A stretch of DNA of 64,000 nt from Trichobilharzia szidati (taxonomy: Eukaryota > Platyhelminthes > Trematoda > Strigeidida > Schistosomatidae), in assembly GCA_944472155.2 (NCBI GenBank), contig OX235273.1:1833204-1897203 (forward strand). The letters are read 5' to 3'. The notes beneath the pieces were generated by a model. That model was not told the origin of the DNA. It saw only the letters and a list, made by a program, of their open reading frames with translations, and did no database searches. Below are positions 1-12,165 of the stretch, piece by piece. How positions within the stretch are numbered: the first letter of the stretch is position 1; each line of letters starts with the position of its first letter. Made by a program: the position numbers and the translations under genes.

Positions 1-24
1 CTAGAATTATACTATTATGACTAT

Positions 25-655
25 TGTTCCTTTGGGTCCCAAGTGGAACATAAGGCTTCAACAACACATCTTCACTTTGTCCTATATACTGCTCTCCTCT
101 TTAATTGGCCTCACGACTACCCATAGTTTCTCAACTCCTCCTCACACAATATCCTTCAGGTCATAATTGAACCACAGTCTGACTTATCGTTCCCCATTCA
201 GGTTCCACCTGCGTGATGGCTTGTTATGCAATTTCACTCAACGGTATCCTCACCGTCTGTATGATGCATCTCCACTTTCTTCTGCATGTTCGTTGAGTTA
301 GACGTTCTTGGTTGGTTTGTTCCCAGAGTTACTTGATGCAAATTGTTTCTGGTTAGCCAGCCATTTGATCTTCATTATGGAGCCAAAGAAAGTGGTAGCT
401 GTTAGTAAAAGTCTATAGTGGCTTGTTGGGAGTGGTTAACGTGACACGCATGTCAAGTTCCTGACCCATGTAGAAGAAGTGAGCGACTTAACATTGGTGT
501 GGAAAATCCGAATTTGGTTTGTTATGCTAAGTATAGCAGAATTCCAAACTGATTTCAGAGTGATAGAAATGTCCTTCGCCTTTCCTATACTGGGTCACCT
601 GATACGTGCCACTGTCATATAACTGAGGAGTGAGGACAAATATTCGCAGAAAATG
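25..655 (-). mobile_element. RTE-like LINE 3' fragment (decayed)
   Basis: Read on the minus strand it ends in the family's 3' terminus: gaagcc, then ttccac, then gggacccaaagg, followed by an AT-rich tail. Upstream it carries remnants of the RT C-terminal region with many stops and indels. The family is recognised from repeated copies across the window. RTE assignment is inferred from the RT blocks in longer copies. Confidence 0.6.
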
Positions 656-671
656 ACATTGGCTGGTGGTT

Positions 672-825
672 GTGCCGAAATCACCAATTGGTAGAAGTTA
701 GAATTAGTCGTCTGGACACCGAATGAAGTCCCAGTGTTCGAATTGTCTGCAAGCTACCTTGGCTTGTAACTGGTAGGTCATGGGTCCGACCCCGGATGAT
801 AAAGAAATCCTATTGGGTACTTAAA
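672..825 (+). repeat. SINE-C fragment (tRNA-like head)
   Basis: It contains the body segment caattggtagaagttagaat followed by a decayed tRNA-like block (cccagtg... and ggtcatgggtccgacccc). The same order occurs in SINE-C copies at 17745, 18222 and 27027. It is an old, divergent copy with no hammerhead part. Confidence 0.5.
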
Positions 826-1084
826 AGTCATGTTGTGGGTTTGTAATGACAGCTTTGTTAATCTCCAACGGCTTTGTTTCTTGAGTTGCGACTATGTTTA
901 TGAGCTTTCTAGTGCATGAACACCAGGGTTGTTCAGAGAGAGAGAGTACTGTGGATGTCATTTAGTGTATTTCTTGAATATGTGAGTGCTTTTAGTGGGT
1001 CGATGTTGTTTTTGACAGTGATTGATTGTTGAGTGAGTAGACGCTGTGATTGATGTTGATAGTGATTGTTGTGGGCGTGCGGAC

Positions 1085-1145
1085 GTCCGACTGTAGATTG
1101 GTGCAGTGATCCTTAGGTCGGTGGTTCGGATCCGCCTCGTCGGAG
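1085..1145 (+). repeat. tRNA-like fragment, 61 nt
   Basis: The ends gtccgac and gtcggag can nearly pair as an acceptor stem. The internal ggtgg-ttcggat-ccgcc looks like a T arm, and gattggtgcagtgatc resembles a D arm. The anticodon arm is missing, so it is a tRNA-derived relic or SINE head rather than a gene. It lies in a locally GC-richer stretch (about 1070-1350). Confidence 0.35.
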
Positions 1146-1624
1146 CTGGTGGGCTTTTGACTCATCGGACAACCACGAGTAACACGAGGCTGCTTTGTCC
1201 GCCACAATCGAGTAAATCAAGCCATCAGTCTGGACATCACCGCGTTTGCTGCCCACACATGTCGTAGACTATGCGTCACCTCACCGAATTTACACCCCAT
1301 CGCCTGTTTCTCGTCATCACACAGGACGTCTGAGTGTGCATGATCCGGCACAGTAGCACTACATTCACCATCTTCTGTGTCTCATCTTTTTTTCTACTCT
1401 GATACTCAACAGTTTGAACCAGATGATATTAAAATATCCGACTCTCATGCATTTCGTAAGATATCGATCAACTTAATGACGTATGTTTCTTTCTACCGGA
1501 TGATGAAGAAGGAGAATATTACAGAATAGAAGTTACAACATATGTGGATTATTATTCACATCCACATTCTGACAAAGCTACGTCGGCATTTCATTGGTAG
1601 CGTGTTCCCCAACCTTGCTCTTGG
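1146..1624. other. Unassigned sequence
   Basis: No coding signal or recognised repeat was seen. The first 200 bases are GC-richer than the surroundings. Confidence 0.4.
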
Positions 1625-1775
1625 TTGACGCACGTCTTGACCTCGCCTAGTTTACCAGGCAGTATTGAGCTCAGAAAAGAGTCCAGGGTGAGAAATAAGA
1701 CTGACAAACGCACCCTGTGAAAATGATACCATCGCTATTGAAACTTAATACCTCAAAGCTTTAAGCCTTATGAAC
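1625..1775 (+). repeat. SINE-A, degenerate copy
   Basis: It has weak but ordered matches to the SINE-A body: ttgacgcac, a cctcgccta stretch, an accctgtgaaaatgata segment, then ctcaaagctttaagcctta near the tail. The head is lost. Confidence 0.4.
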
Positions 1776-1924
1776 ATAAATCATTTTTACGATTACTATT
1801 GCTATGAATACTAGAAGTTTTATTTCTACTAGTACATACACTAGGCATAGTATACCCTACTACTACGCGAACTGCAACAACAGTGACATCGACTGCTACA
1901 TGTAGTGCTACCACCAGTTTGCCT

Positions 1925-2470
1925 CATTTTCATGAACGCTGATGAATACTGATGCAACCACTGTCAGTAAGAGACCAGTTTTCATCAAACGCGACTTCAA
2001 ACCCAATGATTCTATGAGAATCATGAATACAAGATTAAGTGCAGCCCTGTCAAGGAAGTATCCTGAATCAAAACCAATCTCTCTGCTTCGAAAATTCTCT
2101 TCATTGGTGCCGTCAAAGATCCACAGGTACCCTTCATGTGTTATCTCCAACTGTGTATATCAAATCACATGTATCTGTAGTATCAGTTATATTGGAAGAA
2201 CAGAAAGAAGTGCCTACATCAGAATCTTCGAATATATACCAAAGAGCTTCCACCTAAAGAGGCGATACAGTTTAGACTCTCTGATCGCCAAACACCTAAT
2301 AGACACAGGACGCAGAGTAGATGCACTGGCATCATTCATAATAATTAACCGACAAAATAGTTCAAGTCTTCTTCAGGTTGCTGAAGCTATTGCAATAAAA
2401 CGGCTGAAACATGAACTATCTGTTCAAGAGTAATTTATCGTTCGACTTCAGTTACCCTGGTGACTCATCC
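1925..2470 (+). pseudogene. Penelope-like element fragment, GIY-YIG endonuclease region
   Basis: An open frame at 1942-2433 encodes ISNCVYQITCICSISYIGRT followed by ERSAYIRIFEYIPK and then a C-terminal LKHELSVQ end. This is the GIY-YIG endonuclease (the YIG motif is visible as SYIGRT) with its Cys pair, and the typical PLE C-terminus (AEAIAIKRLKxELxVQ). The RT part is missing. In PLEs this domain nicks the target DNA. It is a 5'-truncated dead copy that happens to remain open for 163 codons. Confidence 0.8.
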
Positions 2471-2640
2471 CTTAATAGCTCTTTGTTTTCTAATTTCATT
2501 GATTTATCTTTTCAATACCCCTCCCTTCATTACATCATCATTTTCAGTTGACCTCTCGCACACCGAATTTTGATGTTCTCTTATCTAACTACTTAATTGT
2601 TATTAATTTTTTGTTACCACACTAACAATAAATTTGTCGC

Positions 2641-2815
2641 CCACCGCACATATAGTCCGGCCGACGCACTCCTTTATCTCGCTAAGCCTGTAATAAGACA
2701 GGTAAAGACGGAAGGTTGGGCATGAGACTAGCAACTCCATCGCGTAAAAATAATCACCTCTGCCACAGAAACCTCAAGCCTCCGACTTGAAGGCGCCCGG
2801 GAATGTGAATGAATG
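2641..2815 (+). repeat. SINE-A (tRNA head truncated)
   Basis: It begins within the head at ggccgacgcactcctttat, then ctcgctaagcc, ggaaggttgggcatgagact, agcaactccatc, and the tail cttgaaggcgcccgggaatg. The order and sequence match the complete copies at 43313 and 61894. Confidence 0.75.
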
Positions 2816-2954
2816 GAGAACAAATTTTCTGGAAAGTTCTCTCTAACAAGATATATGTATTTATACTGTGAACCACAGCTACCTTATCATCCTGATGCTT
2901 CATCTCACAATGACGCTCTTACAATATGCCTGTTGACTGACGAAAGTACTTCAT

Positions 2955-3185
2955 ATAGTTGGTTTGTAAGGATTAGTTTTGTTTTTAAGAGTTGATCACG
3001 GATTGATATCAGTTAGAGAACCATTGAAAACCAGCTGGGAGTACTGGACAGCTGTTTCATACTAGTTTGGGAATCATCGGCAGTACGCAACGACGAGGCT
3101 TTCGAACCCAAGACCTTCCGGTTGCAATGGTTCTGGTTTTCAATGGTTCTCTAACTGATGTCAATCCGTGATCAACTCGTAAAAA
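2955..3185 (-). repeat. SINE-C foldback copy
   Basis: Both ends carry the same about 45-bp sequence in inverted orientation (gttgatcacggattgatatc at the left; its complement near 3170). The middle holds a hammerhead-like block on the minus strand (around 3055-3085) and a B-box-like tttcgaaccc. The tRNA head and body are largely deleted, leaving a near-palindrome. Confidence 0.65.
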
Positions 3186-4027
3186 GAGTACGTCAAACAT
3201 TTTACACCAACTTATTCTACTAAAGACTACAGGTTATATGCAGCTGATGAGAGCTAACAAAACAAGACAGATCGGTATTATCCTGCACCTGTATGTGTTC
3301 TTTTTCTACTCATACTGATACTTGTTTTTTAATAAAGAATGGTTTCTAAACCAAAATCCACTGATTTGAATTTCGTCTGTCGTTAGCTTATTACTTCCAG
3401 TTAATCCATATATCGTTATTTAAAATCTTGCCTTAATGGCTACTTGAAACTCTATGTGCGTTTCTCGCGCAAATGATTTTTTTATAAATATGATTCATTT
3501 ATGTGTAATCTTGCATAAATCACTACTGGCTCCATGAAATGTTGATTTGTTTATTTTTTTTTTTTTGCAATTGTTATTTTATTCTGATGATGACGATGCT
3601 GGTGGCTTCTTCCTACGACATGCACACACCCCCTCTACAGATAGAAGTACACCAACACACACTATCCTAACATGTCCTCCTATTTTAGACTCATTGACAC
3701 TGATGAATACAAACGGCTAAAGACATAAATATACTTAACCACAAATGTGTGCGTGTGTTTTTTCGCCCAGAAATGCTTTTCATTAATGTACAAAACGAAG
3801 AATATTCATTATAACAAGGCATGGATTAATTATTGATTTATCATATGGAACAGTACCACATTATTTATTTCGCTGTTAGACAAAGCCATATGGCCTTGTG
3901 CTTTAGTTCCTTAGTGAAGGAAGTACAGTAGAAAACTATTTCGATGATTTTCCAGGGAGATGTAAATTAAGGATGTCAATGATCTAACTGTTACTTCGCA
4001 ATCAGATTGTTCCAAAATTAGTCAAAG
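3186..4027. other. Unassigned AT-rich sequence
   Basis: No exon, RNA gene or recognised repeat was seen. It contains a T-rich run near 3548-3567. Confidence 0.4.
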
Positions 4028-4790
4028 ATGGTTGCAGCGAAGAAAATTTCCTTTTCGAAAAGCCATCAACTAGGCTGTACATTGGTGTATTTGTACTACA
4101 TGTGTGAGAAAGTTCCAGAATTATTTCCGGTCAGAGGTCAGATTAATAAAATTACTAAGTGTAATAAACAGAAGATAGGTAGTGGCACTATTCTAGAAAT
4201 ATTTCAGACCAAAGGTCAAATTAAAAATTCCAATGTGTAATAATCAGGAAGATTGGGTAGAAAAGACAAAATAGGATTATGATTACTAGAAAACTAGTCA
4301 GTTTGTATAATTACGGGTTAAGGATGTAGTATTAACGAGATGGGTAGGAGGTTCGAACATATAAAAATAAAAACAGTAACCAGATCTAATAATGCAGATA
4401 GGGATTTGAAAATTAAATATGACAGAAATAAATGGGAAGGTTGGACAAGAAAGGTAAAAGGATAATCAGTATTTGTGAGACTGACTTTTCATGATAGCCA
4501 CGATAGGGACAACTGTTGGACAAATTTCTTTTGGACACATAGGGTAGGCTTGAGTTTTTGGACCTCCGGTGCCTCAGCTATTCCTAGATGTCTTGATTTT
4601 ACTCTCTTTGGTAGGTTGGATCTTATGTATGGCTTTGAAGGACTTTTCATATGGGGCTGGATGTCCAGAATTCACCAGATGTTCTGTTATCGAACTGTAT
4701 ACTCCTTCGCGTTCTCCCTTTTACAAGCGGACACATGGCTCGGCCAATGCACTCGGCTCCACACGAGCAAGTGAACTTGTGTATGAATGT
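4028..4790 (-). mobile_element. Penelope-like element 3' region, copy 1 of a duplicated pair
   Basis: It matches 50583-51290 nearly base for base. On the minus strand the part at about 4475-4640 decays from the PLE C-terminus: compare the clearer copy at 51015-51284, LGIAEALEVRKLKPTLCVQK. The remaining 450 bp is the shared 3' non-coding tail. Confidence 0.65.
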
Positions 4791-5139
4791 TGAGTGAATG
4801 AATGATCCTTGTTAAATGGTCTTAAGTTAAATCTCTCCAAATGTCAAATGGTTGATTTCATTTTCGTTTGATCCATCCTGGAATTCCTACATCATGTTAT
4901 TTTTTAGAAAGATATTTCTTCTAATCTTCTATGCAAGGAATTTTATATGATAGATATCCCTCAGTCTCTAGTGTTATGCTTTGTTAATTCTAGTATTCTA
5001 CCTATTCTTTCTTATTGCTACGCTCTCCCTAATCTTTTCTGCACTAACTAAGAAAGACTTTGTTTGTTATACTGCTCAAATAGTACTGAAAGCCGTCATT
5101 AAGGTGAGTAGGGCATATCTAAACTAACTCGAATAAAGC

Positions 5140-5615
5140 AAGAACAACAGCGGGTTTCTCATCAGCTGCTGCTTACAGTCTAAATAAATTATTATTAAGT
5201 TAAGATACAGAAAGGCTCTAACATACTTGCAAATTTTAGGAATTAGCGAACAGTGTTCAGAAAATTACGCTTATGTAGTTTTTGCAAAGGGAGTTCAAGT
5301 TTAAACATGGTAAATATGTGCAAAGGAATTACGTAGTAAAGACGAGAGGCGCATAAGATGAGGATTGACTAATAGATTAGGTAACAATGTACTGAGTTCA
5401 ACTCAGATCATAGAAACAAGAGACAAGCACACTATATCGGAGATGTGGGGAGGGGAGGTTAAAGCTAAAATTTACGTAATCAAGTGAAAGAGTGAATAAG
5501 GACATTCGGTTACCCTGGTGGCACGGATAGACTGTTAACTGCCTCTTTCTGGACAAATAAATCGGTTTTCAGCCGTTTGATAGAGGTTGCTTCTTGTTAA
5601 CATTGTCATAAATAG
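5140..5615 (-). mobile_element. Penelope-like element 3' fragment
   Basis: On the minus strand at 5500-5610 it reads roughly EATSIKRLKTDLFVQKEAVN, the characteristic PLE C-terminus, followed by a ccaccagggtaacc end. The downstream part resembles the tails at 22600 and 34490 (tctcatcagctgctgcttac). Confidence 0.6.
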
Positions 5616-6145
5616 ACACGAGAAATTGATGAATATCATTTTTTCAGACTCTTCGCATCCTCTTTATACATAGCTTTCCTGTTGCACATGTTAATGTGGG
5701 ACTAGGGGCAACAATATAAGACTTTAAACTTAATATCTCCTTATAACCTTTGCAAGCATCATTCAGTAGTGGGACTGAAGACCTAAGAATGCAATTCATA
5801 TTCACGTATTTAAACAGACTATTCTATAGTATATGATTTATGCTATGTAATGCAGTTCATTAAAGATTTCACATCATTAAAATGCCAACCTGTATTATTT
5901 CCAATCTTCTTCACATCACTGTTCCACTCTGAAGCAGTCCTCTCAACAAATCTGCTTGACATCAATTCCCTCACTAGGTATTTAAACATGAAGGGATAGA
6001 AATAAAGTGGGATTATGATGTAATGATGTGAAGAGTTTCTTGTTTTGTTGTGGTCTTCAAGCTGGATCATTTAGTTGTAAGGCTTCCGTTGTTTTTTCCT
6101 AGACAACAGATTCCGTGTCGATTTCACTTTGAAGAGATAGAGTTC
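5616..6145. other. Unassigned sequence
   Basis: No coding or repeat signal was recognised. A 75-codon open frame at 5843-6070 (minus strand) has no family resemblance. Confidence 0.4.
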
Positions 6146-6550
6146 AAAATTCTGGACACTAGTCAGTAACTAGAGTAATATGTCTGTTCTTATCTTTGAT
6201 GTAGACTGAAGTGTATCAGTCAAGTTTGCAGTGTGGCCACCATACCACTGGGTAGCTCGTCATCACAGTACCAAAGATGGGACTAGACACATTACACTAG
6301 TTACTTACTAGTGTCCAATCCAGTATAGTTCCATAGGAGGTCGGTCGCGAGTCCGAATAGATAGTGGCAACATCTCTGACCACAAGACTGGGTGACGCGG
6401 GTTCGAATATCAGAAGTGACATGAGTTCCTTCAAGATTTCAGATACACCTTTCTGACTGGTGAATGTCAACTAGCACGAAACTTAGGTCGAAGGGTTTGT
6501 GTGGCGGATTGCCTCCAACCACTTTATACCAAGACGTTACTTCGTTTTGT
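6146..6550 (+). repeat. SINE-B with tRNA-like head
   Basis: It starts with ctagtcagtaactagagtaa and gtagactgaagtgtatcagt. Then comes the tRNA-like block (gaccacaagactgggtgacgc with B box gggttcgaat) and the body taggtcgaagg and gattgcctccaaccac. The left end is an inverted version of the right end seen in the copy at 25450-25790. Confidence 0.65.
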
Positions 6551-7164
6551 AGGAAAATTAATGTTTTTTAGGAATAATCTTGTTCATAAACCAAAGTTAG
6601 TTTAATAAACATGAGGCACTATGTGTTACTGGAGAAATGTTCCAGTCTAACTTTGGTGTCGTCGGCAGTACGGGCCTATGATTTCCTTAGGTATATAGTC
6701 TAGGAATAATAAGGAAAATTGGTTTTCAGTAATTTGTCAAATGATTTAGATCAATAGTGTAGTGTTATGGTTTCATAATTTCAATTCCTATAGAAAGAGC
6801 AACCAGCCGATGTTCATTATTGATTGCTTTCGAAGTGAATTTTTATGGAGGTTAATGCAAATAGCATTTAACTTGACTACTATAGGCTTTGTACCATAGA
6901 AAAATTATGTATGACCTTGTGATGTCATGCTGAGATCCACTATGAAACACAAAAGAACAATTATCAAATGTTATCCTTTCATATTTACATAAAATAATGA
7001 GCTGTTTGGTCGAACACTAGGAAGGGACGAAGTCATTAGGGTTATACGTTTAGTCTTTTGTTTGCTGCAGATTGAATTCTGTCATTTAAAACAAGCAACT
7101 AATTTAATTATTAAAGCTGAATTTAATGAATTCATCAAATTTTGGTAGAATTCTTCAGCTGAGT
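6551..7164. other. Unassigned sequence
   Basis: AT-rich; nothing coding was seen and no repeat family was recognised. Confidence 0.4.
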
Positions 7165-7935
7165 ACTCTACACTATTATTATTATTGTTTCCTTTAATTC
7201 CTAGAGGAACATAGGGCTTCAGCCGTGCGTCTCCATTGCGTTCGGTTCTCTGCTAGAGTCTTCACCTGGCTCCATGTCTGCCCACACGTTTTCATCTCCT
7301 CTTCACATGACCTCCTCCAAGTCACCCTTGCACTGACGACCAACTCGCCGCCTCCCTTTCGGGTTCCACTCGAGCAATGGCTTGTCTAGTGATGTCACTT
7401 GATGCATTGTTTCCTCAGAGTATGGCCAATCCACCTCCATTTCTTCCTGCTTATTTGTTTCACAATCGGTTCTTGGTTGGTCTGCTCCCACATGTCCCTA
7501 TTACTGATGTTTTCTGGCCGTCTGATCTTGAGTAGTACTGAGCGAAAACAGCTGCTGATGAATGTCTGTAGTTTGTTCTAAGTGCTCTTTGTTGCGTGGC
7601 GCCTAGTCTCTTATCCGTATAGTAGCACTGACTTCACATTGGAGTTGAAAATCCGGATCTTATTTTTGATGCTGAGTGCTGTTGACCTCCACACAGACTT
7701 GAGAGTAGTGAAAGCTTGTCTTGCTTTTCCGATTCTTGCTTTGATATCCTCGTCAGTTCCACCCGCCTGTAGCTGAAGCGATGCTTCCCAGGTAGGTAAA
7801 GGAGGTTGTTTCTTTCAGGTTCCTCCCATTTATGCTGATCGTTGTCTGTTGTTGTTGTTCTTGTCCAGGAATCTTCATCACCTCTGTTTTCTCTATGTTC
7901 ACCTGAAGTCCTATCTTTGATGCTTTGAGTACTGT
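7165..7935 (-). mobile_element. RTE-like LINE 3' fragment
   Basis: On the minus strand it runs from the connection region (INEKTEV-like sequence before a poly-Gln-coding caacaacaac stretch) through GGTDEDIKA, KIRIFN and the W-IGHTLR-type segment to the 3' end cctctaggaattaaaggaaa with an (AAT)n tail. Several frameshifts are present. The tail microsatellite and the C-terminal W-x-x-x-LA-ENRTQWR pattern fit RTE-type non-LTR elements. Confidence 0.72.
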
Positions 7936-8336
7936 ACATACAGGGTTATATATACTATTGGAAATACATTGGGAGATATAAGATTGATTAGCAAATAAAC
8001 AGCATTGAATTAATCATGCGAAACGATACGTGTGAATATTTTTTCAGGTCTTGTTCAAATAGATAAGGGGAAGGGAGTATGAGAGATTAATATTAAGATA
8101 AAATACATTATGGTTCAATTACATAATTTAGATAAACAATTAGTCATTAGAGAAAGAACTTAAATATATCAAGAATTGCGAAATGAGTAATATTAATAGT
8201 AATAGTTACAATAATAATAGTAATATTGTGAAACGGGTTAAGATAAGGCTACTGATAAAAGATAGTTTTAAATAAATCAGGGGTAATAATAATAATAAGG
8301 GGTAGAATAAAGTGTTATCAATAATAATAATAACAG
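7936..8336. other. Very AT-rich spacer with trinucleotide-like runs
   Basis: There are several ataataat clusters (8205-8330); no gene was seen. Confidence 0.4.
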
Positions 8337-8540
8337 TTAATAAGTAAGTCGTTCCTTTTGTACACAGAGACCTGGTATACAAACTCTAATTACACAAACC
8401 TCCAGCGCACTTGCAAGCATCGTCCTGTTTCTTTGTCTACTGACAATAACAGTGAATGACTTGACAGCATTGATATCATTTCCATAGCCTACAAGATGCT
8501 TTGTTATTGAGCTTTTAGGCACTTTGACTTGGATCATCTG
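8337..8540 (-). mobile_element. Penelope-like element C-terminal fragment
   Basis: The minus strand encodes SSITKHLVGYGNDINAVKSF, then a diverged EVCVIRVCIPGLCVQKE end. This matches the PLE order KHLxxTG...V..F....AEAIxIxxLKPxLCVQKE. It is isolated and short. Confidence 0.6.
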
Positions 8541-8559
8541 TTTTCAACCATGCTACATC

Positions 8560-8720
8560 ATGCGAGTGACTGGGTGACAAGGAGTTCCAGTGTCAGAGAG
8601 GAGATAAGTTCCTTCAATAAGGCTAGCTACTGAGTACCAACAAGTACAAAACCTAGGTCAAAGTTTTCCTACCGACTGCCTTCAACCATCGAATCACAAT
8701 AATGAGCTATTTCTTTGTGA
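8560..8720 (+). repeat. SINE-B fragment
   Basis: It carries gactgggtgac, ctcagagagg-like and cctaggtcaaag segments, then gactgccttcaaccatc, in SINE-B order. The head is decayed. Confidence 0.5.
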
Positions 8721-9684
8721 AGCTCTATGTCAAGAAATACTCGTGATTGGCTTCAATGAAAACTTTAAATCCACCGATCTCAGTGACGATGTTTCAAAAA
8801 ACTTCATTTAATCTGCTTGAAATAGAAGAAAAACAGATAATTTTGAGCTAATTCATGAAGTGATATTTATACATTTTCACATAACTAACCATTTTTAATA
8901 GAAGTTTTTTTTTGCTCTCCTCTGACATTTATTACTTATAATAATGTCAGGCCACACTCCAAATCACCCCGTCCCCTCTACCGCTAACAAAGCAAATGTG
9001 ATTCATAAGTGAATTGGAATGAACATCAATTTGCCAAATGACTTCCGTTGTTGTTGTTGTTGCTTTTCTCACCGTTTAATCATAACTCAGTTTATGTTAT
9101 CCATGGTAACTGAGTGTTTGAATGTGTGTGTGTGCGTTGACTTATAGCCTACAGAAATATGACGCTTATTACAGACATATTGAAATCTTCCATTTTTTGC
9201 AATAAAAATGTTAATTATGCAAAATCAGACGTGTATATGTCTGGATTATTTGATTATCTCTTTATTTATAAACATTTTGTGGTAGATGATGTGTGTATAG
9301 ACACTATCGTATAAGATACAATGTGGAGGCTTGAAAATGAACACTGTGTTACTCCATTAAGGTTTTATTTATTTATTCAACCGACTTCCTGTAAATGACA
9401 TCATCACACCTGAGATTCAAAAAAAGGAGAAAAAATCAAATGTTAAGATCTTTAATGTAGAATAAAATGAACAATACTCGTGTAGAAAACTTACTTAAGA
9501 TATGCGGATTAGGGTCTTGAAGGATATATATACATTGAATAAAAATGTAGACGTCAAGACCAGTTCTGAAATCAAATGGTACACAGTTCAGTAGTGACTT
9601 TAAGTTAGTTTATAAGAGACTTGATATTGGGTATCTTTTAATGTTTTAATAAGGTTGGAAGCATTTCTATTCCCTATACGAATT
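8721..9684. other. Unassigned AT-rich sequence
   Basis: It includes a (GTT)n run at about 9045-9062 and a short (TG)n run near 9125. No coding or repeat family was recognised. Confidence 0.4.
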
Positions 9685-11155
9685 TAAAATAATAATAATT
9701 TGCTTTATTCCAGAAACAGTACTAGTGGTACAGTGTGGAATTTTCAGCACATATCTACAATATTTGCATCTAATTTTACAAACATTTAAAAGGAGTATTA
9801 AACAAACAAACAAACAAAAATCTAAAGACACCAACAGGAAAACAAACAGGATAAACACAAAATAATTATAAATGCGAAAAAGTACCAAAGTCTACCAAGG
9901 TCTAATGCAGTGTTTGTGGTGGTAGTGTGAGTAATCCTGAATAATACAAAATTTTTTAAGGTGGTGACTATGGCGTTCACAACCAATGATTGTCAGTTTA
10001 ATATTGCCGAAAAGTAAAGGAAAACAAGAAAAAACAGCCACAAAACTAATATTACATGATGGTTAATGACAGGACAATTTTGTAATACTCATAGTGCTAA
10101 AAGAGTCGGAACCAGTGGATACACAATAGAAGGAATATAGTAAAGTACAAAAAAGAAAGCCAATGTTAATGTTTTAGGTAGCTAAGTATGTTTGAGAAGG
10201 AGTTCACTAAAGAATACAAAATAAGAGAGAAATAAAAGAGCCTAAAATCATATTATTAACAACAAAGCAAGTCATAGGTTTTGTGCTTAACATTGTCTCT
10301 GTCGCTTAGAACACGGGCCAAGTATGGTATCGTTGAGTTCCTGTACTTGGTTGTACGAGCATAGATTATTTTATACTGATTGCTGGTTCTAACTGATGAG
10401 ATACAGGGAGAGAGTTGGGAATGGAGGGGGTGTTGGGGGTCGGAGAGTATGGTTTTTGACCATTTTTCGCATGTATTCAGATGCCTATCAACTAGTGTAG
10501 TGACGAGCTGACTGAGTTTTACACCACTAGTCCTACTGACTACCTTCAACATCCTTCTCAGGATGGTATAGTTCTTTTTCAGTAGCCCAGGAAAGACTAA
10601 CGGGGAGCAATAAAGTAGAATAGGTAAGATACAAGAGTTGACAAATTGTGAAAGTAGAGGTTGGCTGATTCCAGATTGTCTAAGTTTTTAATGTAGTAGG
10701 TAAGACAGAACACTTTCTTAGAAATCATTAGGACATGAGATGTCCAAGTAAGGTCGGAAGATAGAACTAGACCGAGGTATTTTGCATTAGACTTAGTTTC
10801 AGTTTTAGTCCCCTCAATGCAACAGTCTTCATGAGAACTTACTAGTGTTTGTAGATCTCGTTTATACCTAAGGGAGAAGTCAGTAGTCTGGCATTTTGAG
10901 GGATTCAGCATGAGACCATTTAGTTTGGACCACTGACTGATGTCTGACAGGAAGCTATTTAATTTGAGACAGTGTGACTGAGACTTAATGGGAAACGATA
11001 CAGACAGGTCGTCTGTATATTTGACGAAGTTGATTTCATCTGAGAGAGGTAAATCATGTAAGAAGGAGGAAAAGAGAAACGGATAAAGAACAGCACCCTG
11101 AGGAACTCCAGCTTCAGTAAGCAAGGGAGAGGAAGATACACCATTATATACATAT
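9685..11155 (-). mobile_element. CR1/Jockey-type LINE, 5'-truncated, RT and 3' UTR
   Basis: On the minus strand 11124-10597 encodes reverse transcriptase from GVPQGAVLYPFLFSSFLHDLP through the catalytic box YTDDLSVSF (YADD variant) to LNGLMLNPSKCQTTDF and YLGLVLSSDLTWTSHV. A single frameshift near 10615 leads into SPLVFPGLLKKNYTILRRML and the C-terminus, which ends at 10256. A roughly 570-bp 3' UTR follows, with an AATAAA at about 9702 and a short (ATT)n end. The RT style (GVPQGxVLxPxLF, LNPxKCQ) fits the CR1/SR1 type. The ATDD-to-YTDD change may impair the catalytic box. Confidence 0.8.
9793..9826. repeat. (CAAA)n microsatellite
   Basis: A run of caaa units lies inside the 3' UTR of the CR1-like copy. 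Confidence 0.8.
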
Positions 11156-11168
11156 ATATATATATATA
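11145..11168. repeat. (TA)n microsatellite
   Basis: The alternating TA run lies at the junction between the CR1-like and RTE-like fragments. Confidence 0.85.
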
Positions 11169-11189
11169 CTAAATGCGATAATCATAAGC

Positions 11190-12165
11190 GGATTAGCTTC
11201 ACTAATATACTATCTAAAATTCCAGGCACTCAGAAGAAACAAACACGAGAAAATCAGGCAGATTTTAAACCAAGAAGAGGATGTATTGGTCTTATCTTCA
11301 TGCTTCGATAGATTCTGGAATATTATCATACTTACCAGTGTTCAGCTATCGCTGTGTTTCATGACCTGAAGTCAGAATTCGACTTTTTTGACCAAGAGGT
11401 ACCATGGAAATGTTTAGCGGTGAAGGGAGTTTCGACAAAGTGAATCACACTGAATAAGGCACTCTACTCAAACTCATGAGGCCATGTAAGGACTTACGAA
11501 GAGTTTCCATCTAAAGTGATGTCAGTCAGTGGTGTTCGTCGGGGATCGGTCGATGTCTCCTTTTCTGTTTAATTCAATCGTAAATGCATTAAAGGAATTG
11601 ACCCTAAATGAATTCAGCGACTTAAGGAGTGAATTGTTAACAGGGACTGGTCTTGTTGACTTAGAATATGCGGATGACATAGTCCTCTTAGGTGAAGACA
11701 CTGATAAAACTCAGAGTCTTCTGAACATCTTGAGCATCAGTCTTAGAATGTTTAGCATGAGACTCGCTCCTATAAAAATGTAAGATGATGCTACAGGACT
11801 AGACTGTACTGACATCTAGACAGCCAAGTGGTAAATCGTGTTAACCATTTCACTTATTTTGGATGTTGTATCAACCACAACAGAGTGATTGCCAACGAAA
11901 TCTCACCATGGATACAAAAGGCTCGTATGCCACTTAATAACTTACTCCATCTCTAGCATAGATGTTATATCCGTTTATCGATCAAAGGATGTGTGTGATG
12001 CGCAGAAGTTTCATCTGTCCTCCTTTGTGGCTGTGAGACACGGTCATTGAAAGTGAAGGATATGAGGTTAACTGTCTTTGTTCTTAGATGTCTGTGTTCT
12101 ATCTCCCGTATTAGTCAGTATAATGCAGTCAGTATTATAGAGGTCAGGCGTTGAGTGTTAGGTAA
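11190..12165 (+). mobile_element. Second RTE-type LINE family, RT fragment
   Basis: It contains decayed QADFKPRRGCIGLIF-like and AVFHDLKSEFDFFDQEV-like RT blocks. These precede an open stretch (11529-11783) with SPFLFNSIVNALKELTL and the catalytic LEYADDIVLL. After the stop, HFTYFGCCINHNRVIANEIS and a W..ARMPLNNL region follow. Many frameshifts are present. The sequence differs from the main RTE-like family, whose box is DLADD. Confidence 0.72.

Noticed and set aside
1085..1145. Functional tRNA gene
   Set aside because: At 61 nt it lacks an anticodon arm.
9667..9888. Hydrophobic minus-strand frame
   Set aside because: It is the AT-rich 3' UTR of the CR1-like element, not coding.
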